Assembly: GCA_021234155.1 (NCBI GenBank) | Contig: JAJEKV010000039.1 | Coordinates: forward strand, 2,730,001 to 2,794,000 | Source: Isoetes taiwanensis | Taxonomy: Eukaryota; Streptophyta; Lycopodiopsida; Isoetales; Isoetaceae | Direction: 5' to 3' | DNA length: 64,000 nucleotides | Shown: positions 11,757-21,007 of the stretch, one piece after another | How the letters are laid out: each line of letters begins with the position of its first letter | Numbering within the stretch: the first letter of the stretch is position 1 | Notes under the pieces: generated by a model | The model's database searches: none | The model's input: only the letters and a program-made list of their open reading frames with translations | Told to the model about the DNA's origin: nothing | Program-made: the position numbers and the translations under genes

Positions 11757-11928
11757 GAATGAATTAGAGATCTTGTTTGCGGTGTTTGCAAGTCCGAAAT
11801 CACGCTGGGTGGTGAACTTGTGCTAGAAGCTTTTCTTTTGTGCCAAGGATTGGCTGTAAGAGATTTCATGAAGATGTTTGTGTTTTTACTTTGCTGAATT
11901 TTGCAAGAAGACAGATGATTCATAACAA
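11757..11928. repeat. Copy 2 of the 170-bp direct repeat
   Basis: Partner of 10086-10257, with start-to-start spacing of 1671 bp. See that entry for shared blocks; the two copies differ by scattered substitutions and a few single-base indels. Confidence 0.75.
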
Positions 11929-12054
11929 TATCCATGCATGTTTTAAGAACTGATCACAATGTGCAAAAAACAAGCATAAAATACGCTAAGAAGAGAGGGA
12001 ACAGTTGGGCTTGGATTTTGGAAAAAAACTCCGATATCAAAAAATTGAATTTGA

Positions 12055-12210
12055 ATATGTAGCATAATAACAGGGGGTTACTTTTAGATTTTTATACGCT
12101 TTTTCACATGGTTTTTCTATGATTTCGTTGTTGTATTCGTTGAGGTGTACTAAATAGTATTTCTAGAGTGCACCTTTTATGGGCCGTTGATTTTCGTTGG
12201 TTGGAACAAT
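12055..12210 (+). repeat. Dispersed ~155-bp repeat, copy 1
   Basis: Begins ATATGTAGCATAATAACAGG and continues through CGCTTTTTCACATGG, GTACTAAATAGTATTTCTAG and AGTGCACC to TTGATTTTCG. Two further copies lie at 14187-14335 and 16108-16265, all in the same orientation, and a 30-bp head fragment lies at 12893-12918. No coding potential and no clear terminal repeats; nature unknown. Confidence 0.75.
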
Positions 12211-12230
12211 CCGAGGGTTGTTGTCTTTCT

Positions 12231-12370
12231 CTGCATGTGTTTGTGCATGAACACTACGCATGTGTATGCATGTGCATGTGCACATGCATGTGCATGTGTA
12301 TTGTGCATGTGCAAGTGCAAGTGCATGTGCATGTGTGCATGTGTGTGCATGTGTGCATATGCATGTGTAC
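12231..12370. repeat. TG/CATG-rich microsatellite
   Basis: An imperfect run of TGTGCA/TGCATG hexamers. It generates open frames on both strands (Cys/Met/Val and His/Thr/Cys rich) that are by-products of the repeat. Confidence 0.9.
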
Positions 12371-13137
12371 TTGCCCTCTTGGATTCTTATTGCCGGAGTG
12401 GATTTTACTACCACGAGATGGATTTTTTGCTCACACTTACAAAGGTATTTATTTTTTAATGTTTCTTCAGTTAGCATAATGTTTTTTTTTTACGAGATAT
12501 TGGTTTCCTGATTCTACAATGTAGTGCTGCAAAACCCCCTTTTGTTTCCTTCCTAAGATTTGTCAAGCAGATTCAAGTTTAGGCCCTCTGCTTGCTTCCA
12601 ACTTTGATATTCCCCTGCCGCCGATTGTTCATAGCAGCCAGCCTTTAGCTTCAATCAACAAACGGATTCTTATGCACACAACAGGTGGATTATTCCACGC
12701 CCTTTTCCATGTCACGCAGATCAGTCAAATAGTGGCCACAAGAATGCATTTACATTGTAGGTTTGGAACTTTAATCGAACCATAAGGTGAATCATGCATT
12801 ACCTTTAAGTTAGAGATGGAGCATTCAAAATCATATGGATTGATAAACAATGGTGTCATTGTGAAAGAGAAATAGTTGTAGCGGAAGTAACAATATGTAG
12901 TATAATAACAGGGGGTTTTTTTTGTGTTGCAAATTTTATGACTTTCGTAATAATGGGATCAATCGCTTCTCTCTTTATGGTAACTTTTACTTATGTTTTA
13001 TTTGTTTTATTGTCATCAAATTCAAAAGCTACAGGTGATGAAAGCCTCAAATGAATTCTAGTTTTTTCTGGTTTGAATTCTAAAATTTTTGTCACACCGG
13101 GGGGGGGGGGCTAAGGCCCCGGCGCGGCAAAAATTTT
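12371..13137. other. Non-coding stretch ending in a G-run hairpin
   Basis: No gene seen. A 30-bp head fragment of the dispersed repeat lies at 12893-12918. At 13081-13137 AAAATTTTTG, a run of 12 Gs and CCCCGGCGCGGCAAAAATTTTT form an inverted repeat directly outside the foldback element. Confidence 0.45.
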
Positions 13138-13755
13138 TGCAACACAAACCATTAACATCCAACATGTAAAAATTAAATCCCCCAACACATAACAACCAAC
13201 ACATAACAACTATTGACATTAACAACCAACACATAACTACCATTGACATTAATTAACACAACCATTGGGTCCAACACATTTAAATTAAAATCCCCCTTAA
13301 ACCCCCTTTGGTTTGGGTGCATATTCACACCTGGGTGACGTAGGGGCAAAGAGAGCCCTCATAATTGTATTTTGCACGTACGAAAACAACATCATATAGT
13401 ATTCCGCTTGAAATCTTATAGTATTTTGCGAATCTTGTTATACAGTATAGCAAATTCTGTACTTGCATACCCCACAAACGAGGAACTTTACGTACGGTAT
13501 AGATTAAGGAATAAGGGGTGAATATGCCTATCCAACAACTCGTTGTTCGTCAGTCACCCCCCGTGTGAATATGCACCCAAACTAAAGGGGGTTTAAGGGG
13601 GATTTTAATTTAAATGTGTTGGACCCAATGGTTGTGTTAATTAATGTCAATGGTAGTTATGTGTTGGTTGTTAATGTCAATAGTTGTTATGTGTTGGTTG
13701 TTATGTGTTGGGGGATTTAATTTTTACATGTTGGATGTTAATGGTTTGTGTTGCA
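13138..13755. mobile_element. Foldback/MITE-like element, copy 1, with 193-bp inverted arms
   Basis: The left arm (13138-13330) and right arm (13563-13755) are inverted repeats of about 193 bp. Reading them against each other I find one mismatch (CTTTGG against CTTTAG-type at the inner end). The loop of about 232 bp carries its own weaker inverted similarity. The inner part (about 13293-13601) matches a second copy at 18.4-18.7 kb. There is no ORF for a transposase, so it is non-autonomous. Two identical 40-residue conceptual peptides on opposite strands simply reflect the arms. The near-identity implies recent origin or gene conversion. I could not identify a target duplication. Confidence 0.85.
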
Positions 13756-13756
13756 G

Positions 13757-14025
13757 AACATTTAACAAGGACATCAGTATATTGTGTAAAGTTAAATCAT
13801 TTAGGGGTCGAAGTGGGGAGTCTCGTCATTAGTGATGCACTTGTAAAGTTGCACGGCGAAAGATATTGCATTGTGTAGAGTATGTTGCGAGGTAGACATT
13901 TTGTCAAGTTCCACTTTCGTGGAGTTTGTAAGTTACATGCTAAAACATATAGAAGTTATTTGAAAGAAGTTATGCATATAAGAGAGATGTCAACAGAATT
14001 CGAAGCACCTTCTAAATGTTTTTAA
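13757..14025 (+). pseudogene. Broken coding remnant of unknown family
   Basis: Directly after the foldback arm, an acceptor-like TTGCAG at 13751-13756 opens a frame reading HLTRTSVYCVKLNHLGVEVG, LVISDALVKLHGERYC, a TAG at 13876, and then in the same frame MLRGRHFVKFHFRGVCKLHA, KTYRSYLKEVMHIREMSTEF and a stop at 14025. The amino-acid composition looks protein-like across the internal stop, but I do not recognise the family. Confidence 0.3.
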
Positions 14026-14186
14026 GATCAAAGAAATTGATGATGCTTTCATTGAAAGAATATTAGGAATTAATAATTCATATTGTAAATATGTATTCAT
14101 TTTCTAGACCTGATTGTTTTTTAATAAAACAAAAAATATTTTTATTCCATTTCTCATGATGGGTTATGAATGTGATCCGAGTAAAT

Positions 14187-14335
14187 ATCTAATATAATAA
14201 CAGGGGGTTACTATTAGATTTTTACACGCTTTTTCACATGGTTATTTTGTGAGTTCATTGTTGTATTGGTGCAGGAGTACTGAATAGTATTTTTAGAGTG
14301 CGCTCTTTCCAAGCTATTGATTTTGAATAAGAAAT
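14187..14335 (+). repeat. Dispersed ~155-bp repeat, copy 2
   Basis: Shares TAATAACAGGGGGTTAC, TTTTTACACGCTTTTTCACA, GTACTGAATAGTATTTTTAG and AGTGCGC with copies at 12055 and 16108. Confidence 0.75.
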
Positions 14336-14572
14336 GCAATCATGTGGTTGTGGTCTCTAAAAGTTTTGGATTCATAAGGTTGTCTAAATTGTTTTAGGGC
14401 CTAGGGATTCAATGGTGTGGCCGTTTAATTCTTCTCTTAATAAAGAGGGCATATCCACAGGTTGAGCATATCTCCAAAGACAAAAAAAAAAAAAAAGTAT
14501 TAGTCGGGCATATTTTCTTGGAAGGACCTAATTCGAGGTTGGGCTCCAAGTACATTTTAGGGTTCACAAATG

Positions 14573-16107
14573 AAAGAATAGAATAGAATAGAATAGTTTT
14601 TTAACGCCCACGAAGACCAATAGGTCATGGGACCCATACAATGGGCTAGTACAATCATTACTACTAGGATTAAAAACCCTCGCCGAAAGGTTTTCAAGGG
14701 AAAAACCTTTGCGCAAGAATGATGATACTAGACAAGCTTAGATAATGACTACCGAGGGCTCGCAATTGCAGACGCTTATCTAGAACCTCAAGTATGTATA
14801 ATGCCAAGTCATGCAATGATGGTGCTACCGAGAAGTTGTGGAAGCGTGGAATGGAATGCTAAGGTCGAAAAATGATTCCTGACTATCTCAAAAGCGTGGC
14901 AACTCGGAAGAGTATGGCTTTCATCTTCAATAACCTCAGAATCGCAACAGTGCACATAGTCTCGCTTCGGGCAATTGCGGCGCCCCCATCTATCCGTCTC
15001 AATCCGTAGCACGGGGACCCCGTGCGAATTGATGCAATAGCTACAAGCTTGTTCCCGACAATGAAGCAAGCAAATAAGCTTGGGGCCCCGTGCCAAAGTG
15101 GGATTTATGTGTGCATGATAATGACCAGTTTTCACTTGGGCCAAAGTAATCAAGCGCCCCATATCTTTTGAGAAAAAAACGACCATTAAGATATTGTTGC
15201 AAAAGCTCGTGATCGAATCGGCAAGCATCAGCAAAGGCTTCGCTGGTTGCCCAAACCCACGCAAAACCATGTAGTGCAATGCTCTTTCCAACATCGCTTC
15301 AAACGCCGAGGAGATTCAGCCATGGCAAGTGCAAGAACAGATACCTAACATCGCCCATGTGGTGCACCTTGCGGATATAGTGGAGATGGCGCTTCATGGC
15401 GTAATGTTGAAGAGGCCAAAACCTGTCTCTTGTAAAAGAATAGCATAGGGCACCGCTTCTTTTAACTCCAAGGCTGTAAGTGAGAAAGGACTTTTGCACC
15501 CGCCCAAGCTCTCCCAAGCACTAGCACTAATGGCGTGCCCCCACACTTCCGTAACCATACAAGAAAACAGGCTCTACCAAAGCCCAAAACAAGTGGGCTT
15601 TCCGTGGCCAATCATGAATTTCTCAACGAAAACAATTGTTTTGCATTGCATAGAGTGCTCTCCATCCAAAGAGCCCACCCGCTTGGTAATACACTCGTCC
15701 CGTGAGTGTGTTCTTCTGCATTCTACACCAAGATACTTGTAGCTATCTACAAGTAGAGCATTCGATTTTGAGGGTCTACACGAATCTAGGAAAGTTTCAA
15801 TTCGGTGCCATTCCTTTGGCAAATTCAAGCATCTAGTGCCAAGGTTTAGGGCTGAAGGATAGAAAATATCAAATATAGCCGATCCAACAGAGTTGGCGGC
15901 TTTGAGTTTCTCGGAAGTTACTTCTTTCCATAGTAACTTTGTTAACCATGTAGTGCTTAGTTTTAGCTTGTGGTACTCTACAATGTTTTGTCTCGGTATA
16001 ATTTGGAAAGCCACTACAATTGATAAATGCTTTGGCAAACGTGAATTTGTTGTGGGGAGGGGGGGCTGAGGGGAGGAAGGCAATTTCGATAATAGCGGTG
16101 GTGGATT
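14573..16107 (-). mobile_element. 3' half of a LINE with a CTATT pentamer tail
   Basis: On the minus strand the RT C-terminal part (see the pseudogene entry) is followed by about 210 bp of 3' UTR ending in (CTATT)n at 14573-14596. The last 80 bp before the tail recur at 19466-19549 with the same pentamer tail. A simple-repeat tail in place of poly-A is a known trait of some non-LTR clades. The element is 5'-truncated; its upstream limit coincides with the dispersed repeat starting at 16108. No target duplication was identified. Confidence 0.8.
14809..16100 (-). pseudogene. LINE ORF2 C-terminal region (RT thumb and zinc finger)
   Basis: Three successive minus-strand frames (about 16100-15574, 15517-15299, 15294-14809) read as one ORF2 end. 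The first contains LLVDSYKYLGVECRRTHS, the RT LG motif, followed by RDECITKRV. The second contains RDRFWPLQHYAMKRHLHYIR. The third ends with ARGPKLICLLHCREQACSYC, a cysteine-rich stretch with NCPKRDYVHCC, and ESHTLPSCHAFEIVRNHF, the terminal HxxxxC finger typical of plant LINEs. Frameshifts and stops lie between the parts; no endonuclease or FADD motif is present, so it is dead. Confidence 0.8.
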
Positions 16108-16265
16108 TCTAATATGTAGCATTATAACATGGGGTTTTTCTTTTCTTTTTGTACCGCTTTCTCTAAGGTTTTCATATGATTTGGTAGCCAGATTCATCCG
16201 TGTGTACTAAATAGTATTTCTAGAGTGCACCCTTTGCCGCCCATTGATTTCGTAAAACGGGCAAA
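16108..16265 (+). repeat. Dispersed ~155-bp repeat, copy 3
   Basis: Starts ATATGTAGCATTATAACATG and keeps the GTGTACTAAATAGTATTTCT and AGAGTGCACC block exactly as in copy 1. The middle has diverged. It abuts the 5' limit of the LINE fragment. Confidence 0.7.
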
Positions 16266-16631
16266 TCCTATGGTGGAGGCTTTTTATTTTTGGTCCTTCC
16301 ATTATTTTTAGGGTTTGTAGCAAACACAAGGAACATGGAACCCGGTAACATTTACGGCTAGGCCTTCCGGAGCCGAGGTTGCTGCCATTCATCCTTTTGC
16401 ACGCTTTGTTTGGTGGGTTTTTTTTTCCTCCTCTTTGATGCCGGATTCATCCATGAAGCTCCCGCCGCACGTAAATCACGTTTTCCATCTTGTGCCGCCT
16501 CGCTCTGCCTTTGTTTTAGCGTGATTTCCTGAAGTTCTCCCTCGCGTGCTCTTTTCCGAGCCTACTTATACCCTTCTAGTGCAGAAATCTTCGAACCCGT
16601 AAAGAAATCGACCCAAAGAGATCGCTTTCTA

Positions 16632-16808
16632 ATGATCCAAGAGAATGCCCAAGAATTTTCCCCGAGAAACCAACTGCTTTTTACTACCCAAAGTGACTCT
16701 AGAGTCCATTTTGCCAAAGATTTGAGGCTTGGAGGAAGATTGGCTATGGCTGGAAAGGGGCAAGAAGACGTAGAACTGCAAACTGAGGTTCCTATGTCTC
16801 ATGTTTGA
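16632..16808 (+). CDS. Possible small ORF or first exon, unrecognised
   Basis: A 58-codon frame beginning MIQENAQEFSPRNQLLFTT and ending in LQTEVPMSHV. Upstream (16400-16620) is more GC-rich than its surroundings, with a TACTTATACCC sequence at about 16563 that could serve as a TATA element. No domain is visible, and no partner exon could be assigned. It may equally be chance. Confidence 0.2.
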   Translation: MIQENAQEFSPRNQLLFTTQSDSRVHFAKDLRLGGRLAMAGKGQEDVELQTEVPMSHV

Positions 16809-18000
16809 AGTCCGGATCAGAGGCGGTGCGGACTGATAGCATGGAGAATGAACAAGCCCAAATCACTTATGCTGAGCCAGGTTCTATCACTTTTTGTTGA
16901 ATGGAAGAAGCCAGTGAATGCAGACCTGATAGAGTGAATGCAGACCTGATAGGCTTCACATGTGTTGTAGCAAGACTTTGTTTAATAATATTCTGTGTTC
17001 GGCTGACATGAAAAATCTTGGCCCAGCTTGTTTTTAGGCGGACAACGAGGCTGGATTAGGTTGTTGGAGCAGGCAAGGGTGATCACTCTGGAACTTGAAG
17101 TTGCAACTTAAGTCAGGTAATTAATCTTGCATGTAGTTTGCTCCCATTAGCAAACGAGCTTATTATCCATATGTAGCTGGTCTAGCAAGACTTAAAAAAG
17201 GACGATGTTTTGTACAAGTAATAAGACAGAATGGCAAACGGGATTTGGATACTTGGCATATCTATCTACTTGGATACTTGAAGACTGATATTAATGGTAG
17301 TAGACTTATCTGACAGCAGTTTAGAGTAGATGTAAAGTTCAATAGGCTGATACCTAACTGGGTGCAAATAGCTTCCATGTTAAGGCAATGTCAAATTGAG
17401 AGAGCCTCTACTATATCTTGCAAGATAATTAGACTATTTGAGAGATCAATCAAAGGCTTAGTCGCCTTTTCTAATCGCATGCTAGTATAAAGTCGAGAAT
17501 TAAGTTGTGCATCTGCTCCAATTATAAACAAATGTAGATGAGATTGCGTACGTAGTGTTTGTCCCTTTCATTTAGCATTAATATTTGAAGATTTTTGAAT
17601 CTAATACAGTAAACTAATGCCAGCTCAGCTCAGGTAAGATAGAATATCCATTTGAATTGGGTTGCTGTGGTGGTCGCTAGGCCTTCTGAAGCCAAGATTG
17701 CTTGAAAATAGATTCCTCCAGTAAGTATCCGAGGTTGGAGCAGATCGATAGCACAAGCAGATGGCTTAAATGCAAAGTTTTCTAAATGAAGGTGAAGCAC
17801 ATGTTGCAATTTCTTACGCAAATATTTTCTGTATGTGAAGTTTTTCTTTCAAGTTAGCACCTGCACGAGGAACATGTCTTAACTGTTGGTAATGAATGTT
17901 GCCATAGGTGGGGTTTCTTTGTGATCAACGCAGAATGAATGTTGCAATTACAAGCGCAAGAAGACAATGCTGCATCATTGTGATACTGCAACAGTGTCTC
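16809..18000. other. Non-coding stretch with a 20-bp duplication
   Basis: AGTGAATGCAGACCTGATAG is present twice at 16913-16952. Otherwise I see no gene or repeat; frames at 17630-17821 are unsupported. Confidence 0.4.
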
Positions 18001-18011
18001 ATCAGGGCTTC

Positions 18012-18149
18012 CTTAAGCGGCTTATTGACTATATTGAGAAGAATGGAGAATATCTGAATGCCATGTATATAGAGTGCTAGGAAATTCTTAAGCGGCTTAT
18101 TGACTGTTTTGAGTAAAATGGGTAATACTTAAATGCCATGTATATAAGA
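18012..18149. repeat. Tandem duplication, about 78-bp period
   Basis: CTTAAGCGGCTTATTGACT.T...ATGCCATGTATATA occurs at about 18012-18072 and 18090-18149. Confidence 0.75.
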
Positions 18150-18376
18150 ATGCATACATGCAATCATCAATTGAATCCATTTGCCATGGAAATAATTTGC
18201 TCGTCTTCGTGTTATTGTGCTTTTTAGTAATTAATATTTAGGCCCATAAAGTTTACCTATGTTTGCTTTAGTTAGGGCCCGAAGGGCCCAAAATTTTTTT
18301 TAATATAACAATCAATACACAACTACTATTAACATCATCAACACAAACCATTGCATTTAACACATCTAAATTAAAA

Positions 18377-18693
18377 TCCCTCTTAAACCCCCTTTGGTTT
18401 GGGTGCATATTCACACGGGGGGTTACGTAGGGCAGCGAGAGCCCCAAAAATATATTTACAATACATGTACAAAATTAACACCATTAAGTACATTCTCTCA
18501 AACTTTATAGTATTTTGCAAACTTTAATATACAGTATACAAAAACTTGTACATGCATACCCCACAAACGAGGATCACTATGTACGGTCCAGATCTTGGAA
18601 TAAAGGGCAAATATGCCCATCCAACAGCTCTCGTTGCCCGGAGTAACCCCCCGTGTGAATATGCACCCAAACCAAAGGGGGTTTAAGGGGGTT
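18377..18693. mobile_element. Foldback/MITE-like element, copy 2
   Basis: Terminal inverted repeats of about 66 bp: left 18377-18442 (TTAAACCCCCTTTGG, GGGTGCATATTCACAC, GGGGGGTTAC), right 18626-18693 as its reverse complement. The core shares TATAGTATTTTGC, ATACCCCACAAACGAGGA and TATGCC.ATCCAACA with the core of copy 1 (13330-13560). To the left, 18301-18376 resembles the outer left arm of copy 1, but the outer right arm is missing, so this copy is asymmetrical. No ORF. Confidence 0.85.
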
Positions 18694-19465
18694 TGAAAAT
18701 CACAAAAAATGCTTCGGGAGGCTTAAATGCTTCTAATTTTTTCATCAGAAATTGTGCTGAAGGTAAGAAAGAGTGTTAGAGGCGAGAAAGACTGCTGAAG
18801 GAGAGAAAGAGTACTGGAGTAGCTAATTCTTGCAAGTAGGTGCTATATCTCTTGCCGAAGAGGAGCCGTGGAAGAAAGCGACGGAGGTTCCTAGAGTTTT
18901 CTTAACGAAGGTAAAACGATGTTGGATGAGCTTTAAAAAAGGGCTTCCTTTAAAAAAGAAATGAAAAAAAAAAGAAGCAAAAAACTAGCAGTAACACAGG
19001 CTTGGGAAATGGAGTGGGTTGGATTGAATACGTAATTGGGTTAGGTTATCGCATTTTTGGCATCATCATTCTTTGTTTGTTTGTATGGTAGAGTTAATCG
19101 CAAGAATTCCTTTTGGAAGTAGTGTAATATGTGTGTCAAAGGATTTATATTGTTGTTGAATATAAGGAATTTAGCAATGATCATTTATTGAGATTGTTGA
19201 TTTTGTTTTGAAGACATTGTTTGAGCTATTGTACATTTATTTCTTCAAAGTTTTATCCATCTTTATGTAATGCTAGTAATAAGTTCAAGTGTTTTTTAAA
19301 CATGAATAATAAGTTTAGCTTCAAATGCATTTTCTATATTCTAGTTTTGTTTCATTGGTGTGAGTCTGTATTTCATTAAAGTCACGTACACTAAGTAAGG
19401 GTATGTTTTAAGTAGAGACTTTGAAGCATATAAAATATAAGAGATTGAAACATAAAGACAGAAAC
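18694..19465. other. Non-coding stretch, nothing assigned
   Basis: Contains GAGAAAGAGTG-type short repeats at 18760-18820 only. I see no gene or RNA. Confidence 0.4.
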
Positions 19466-19549
19466 TAAATAGAATAGAATAGAATAGTTTTTTTAACGTC
19501 CACGGAGACCAATAGGTCATGGGACCCATACAATGGGCTAGTACAATCA
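19466..19549 (-). mobile_element. Second 3' end of the pentamer-tailed LINE
   Basis: On the minus strand, TGTACTAGCCCATTGTATGG, GTCCCATGACCTATTGGTCT and (CTATT)n match the end of the LINE at 14573 with few changes. The match stops near 19549. It is a severely 5'-truncated insertion, or the remainder (19550-19760) has diverged beyond recognition. Confidence 0.75.
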
Positions 19550-19761
19550 ACCAACCAACCATTCATACAAGAAGAAGAATTGGAGAGCAAGCGTGGCATT
19601 ATTGATGTATCTATTGAATAGTGTGCCCTTAATTTCTTCTCGATGTAGCAAAGGTACCGAAACAAAAAACAAAATTTAGATAATATACGCTCAAACCACA
19701 GGTACAAGTGTGTCCATGGTGGAACAATATTAAAACACGTAAACACCATTGCTAAATCCAT

Positions 19762-20522
19762 TTTTATATGATATTGTTTTGAAGAGCAGATGCGTCTCAG
19801 CTACACAGCTTTCAAGCACAGGAGGCAGGGCCTATGCTAGGACATATGGCAAACGTTGATGTTTAGTCTATTGAGGCATGCATCAACATAAGCGTAGAAC
19901 ATTTAGGGAAGTGTGCTCTTGAGATTTACTGCTTCCCTCTTCAAATATCAACGCTTTAGTTGCGTATTGGAAAATTAGAAGATAAAAAGTTCTGGTCCTT
20001 GTCCTTGTAGCATGTTCGTGACTTTTGCATGCTGATAAATGGTATTGTGTAAGATACAAATTGTCCCAGTCAGCCCAATATCGTTGCTACATAAGCATAC
20101 ACAAAAAACAAATAATAGATTCCGGTGATTGCAGACCATATAACTTATGAAATATCAGAAATTATAATGTTATACATTGTTCTCAACTTCATGAAGATCA
20201 TTTTTCTCTATGCATGCAGTCTATCAGAGTCATAATAAAGCCTTGGTTTCAACATCATTGAACAAGGTTTCAACAAATGTGGTGCCCATGTTGCTTCAGC
20301 TTCAAATCAAGATGGCATGAACAAGATCTATGGTTTTCACGGTCACAACTAATCGAGGCGATGTTGGTTCTAAAGGGCACTACATGTGCGGTGCTCTATA
20401 AGAAAGTGATCTTTTATTGTTTCTTTCCTTGGTACCAAGGACGTAAATGCATGACACTAACAAAGACATGTTTTTAAAAGGAACAATCCTCAACAGAGAA
20501 TTAACTCTAATTAAAATCGGAG
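19762..20522. other. Non-coding stretch, nothing assigned
   Basis: AT-rich; one 66-codon frame at 20277-20477 has no motif. No RNA gene or repeat is seen. Confidence 0.4.
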
Positions 20523-20527
20523 GATCT

Positions 20528-20686
20528 TGTAACAGGCCCATGGTAGACCGATCGAGTATTCAATCCTTGAATGTGCCTGTGGAGCGTTCCCCGACACACC
20601 GCATAAATGGGTAGAAGCGACTACTCATAAACGCCTAGACGGTTTTGCTCAATTGGTTAACGGCATATCGGTTAGGAACGCTTATG
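20528..20686 (+). repeat. TRIM LTR1
   Basis: Pairs with 20845-21002. Shared blocks: GGCCCATGGTAGACCG, TCGAGTATTC, ATCCTTGAATGTGCC, AGAAGCGACTACTCATAAA and TCGGTTAGGAACG. The 3' end is TATG where LTR2 has TACA. Confidence 0.85.
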
Positions 20687-20688
20687 CT

Positions 20689-20703
20689 TGGTATCGAGAA
20701 AGC
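20689..20703 (+). other. TRIM primer-binding site
   Basis: TGGTATCGAGAAAGC resembles the plant initiator-Met tRNA primer complement TGGTATCAGAGC and sits within three bases of the LTR1 end, where reverse transcription would be primed. Confidence 0.7.
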
Positions 20704-20831
20704 AGTGTCTCGAGTTTGAGCCTCCATGGGTGCCTATATGCATGGGTAATTTGCAAAGACTTGGTAATCATTGTGACATGGTATGACATAGACATAGTAT
20801 AGCCTTGGATGCTCGAGGACGAGCATAGTTC

Positions 20832-20844
20832 GAGTGGGAGAGAC
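20832..20844 (+). other. TRIM polypurine tract
   Basis: GAGTGGGAGAGAC directly precedes LTR2, the position from which plus-strand synthesis would start. Confidence 0.75.
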
Positions 20845-21002
20845 TATAACGGGCCCATGGTAGACCGCTCGAGTATTCGATCCTTGAATGTGCCCATGGG
20901 GCGTTCCCAAGACACCGGCATAAATGGCTAGAAGCGACTACTCATAAACATCTAGACAGTTTTGCCCAGTTGGTTAAGGGCATGTCGGTTAGGAACGTTA
21001 CA
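20845..21002 (+). repeat. TRIM LTR2
   Basis: Begins TATAAC (the terminal TG mutated to TA) and ends TACA. Followed by the GATCT target duplication. Confidence 0.85.
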
Positions 21003-21007
21003 GATCT

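Larger units (their letters stand above)
20528..21002 (+). mobile_element. TRIM (terminal-repeat retrotransposon in miniature)
   Basis: A 475-bp element with the parts of a miniature LTR retrotransposon: LTR1 at 20528-20686 beginning TGTAAC, a primer-binding-site-like TGGTATCGAGAAAGC at 20689-20703 (compare the initiator-Met tRNA complement TGGTATCAGAGC), an interior of about 158 bp, a purine tract GAGTGGGAGAGAC at 20832-20844, and LTR2 at 20845-21002 ending in CA. The 5 bp GATCT lies on both sides (20523-20527 and 21003-21007), a perfect target duplication. There is no coding sequence, as expected for TRIMs, so it depends on enzymes of other LTR elements. The LTRs differ by roughly 15 changes, so insertion is not recent. 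Confidence 0.9.

Noticed and set aside
12160-12510. Cys/His/Val-rich frames over the TGCATG run
   Set aside because: Produced by the microsatellite, open on both strands, no real composition or motif.
20630-20730. tRNA-like A and B box words suggesting a SINE head
   Set aside because: Spacing is too long for a tRNA gene, and the LTR, primer site, purine tract and target duplication explain the same bases better as a TRIM.
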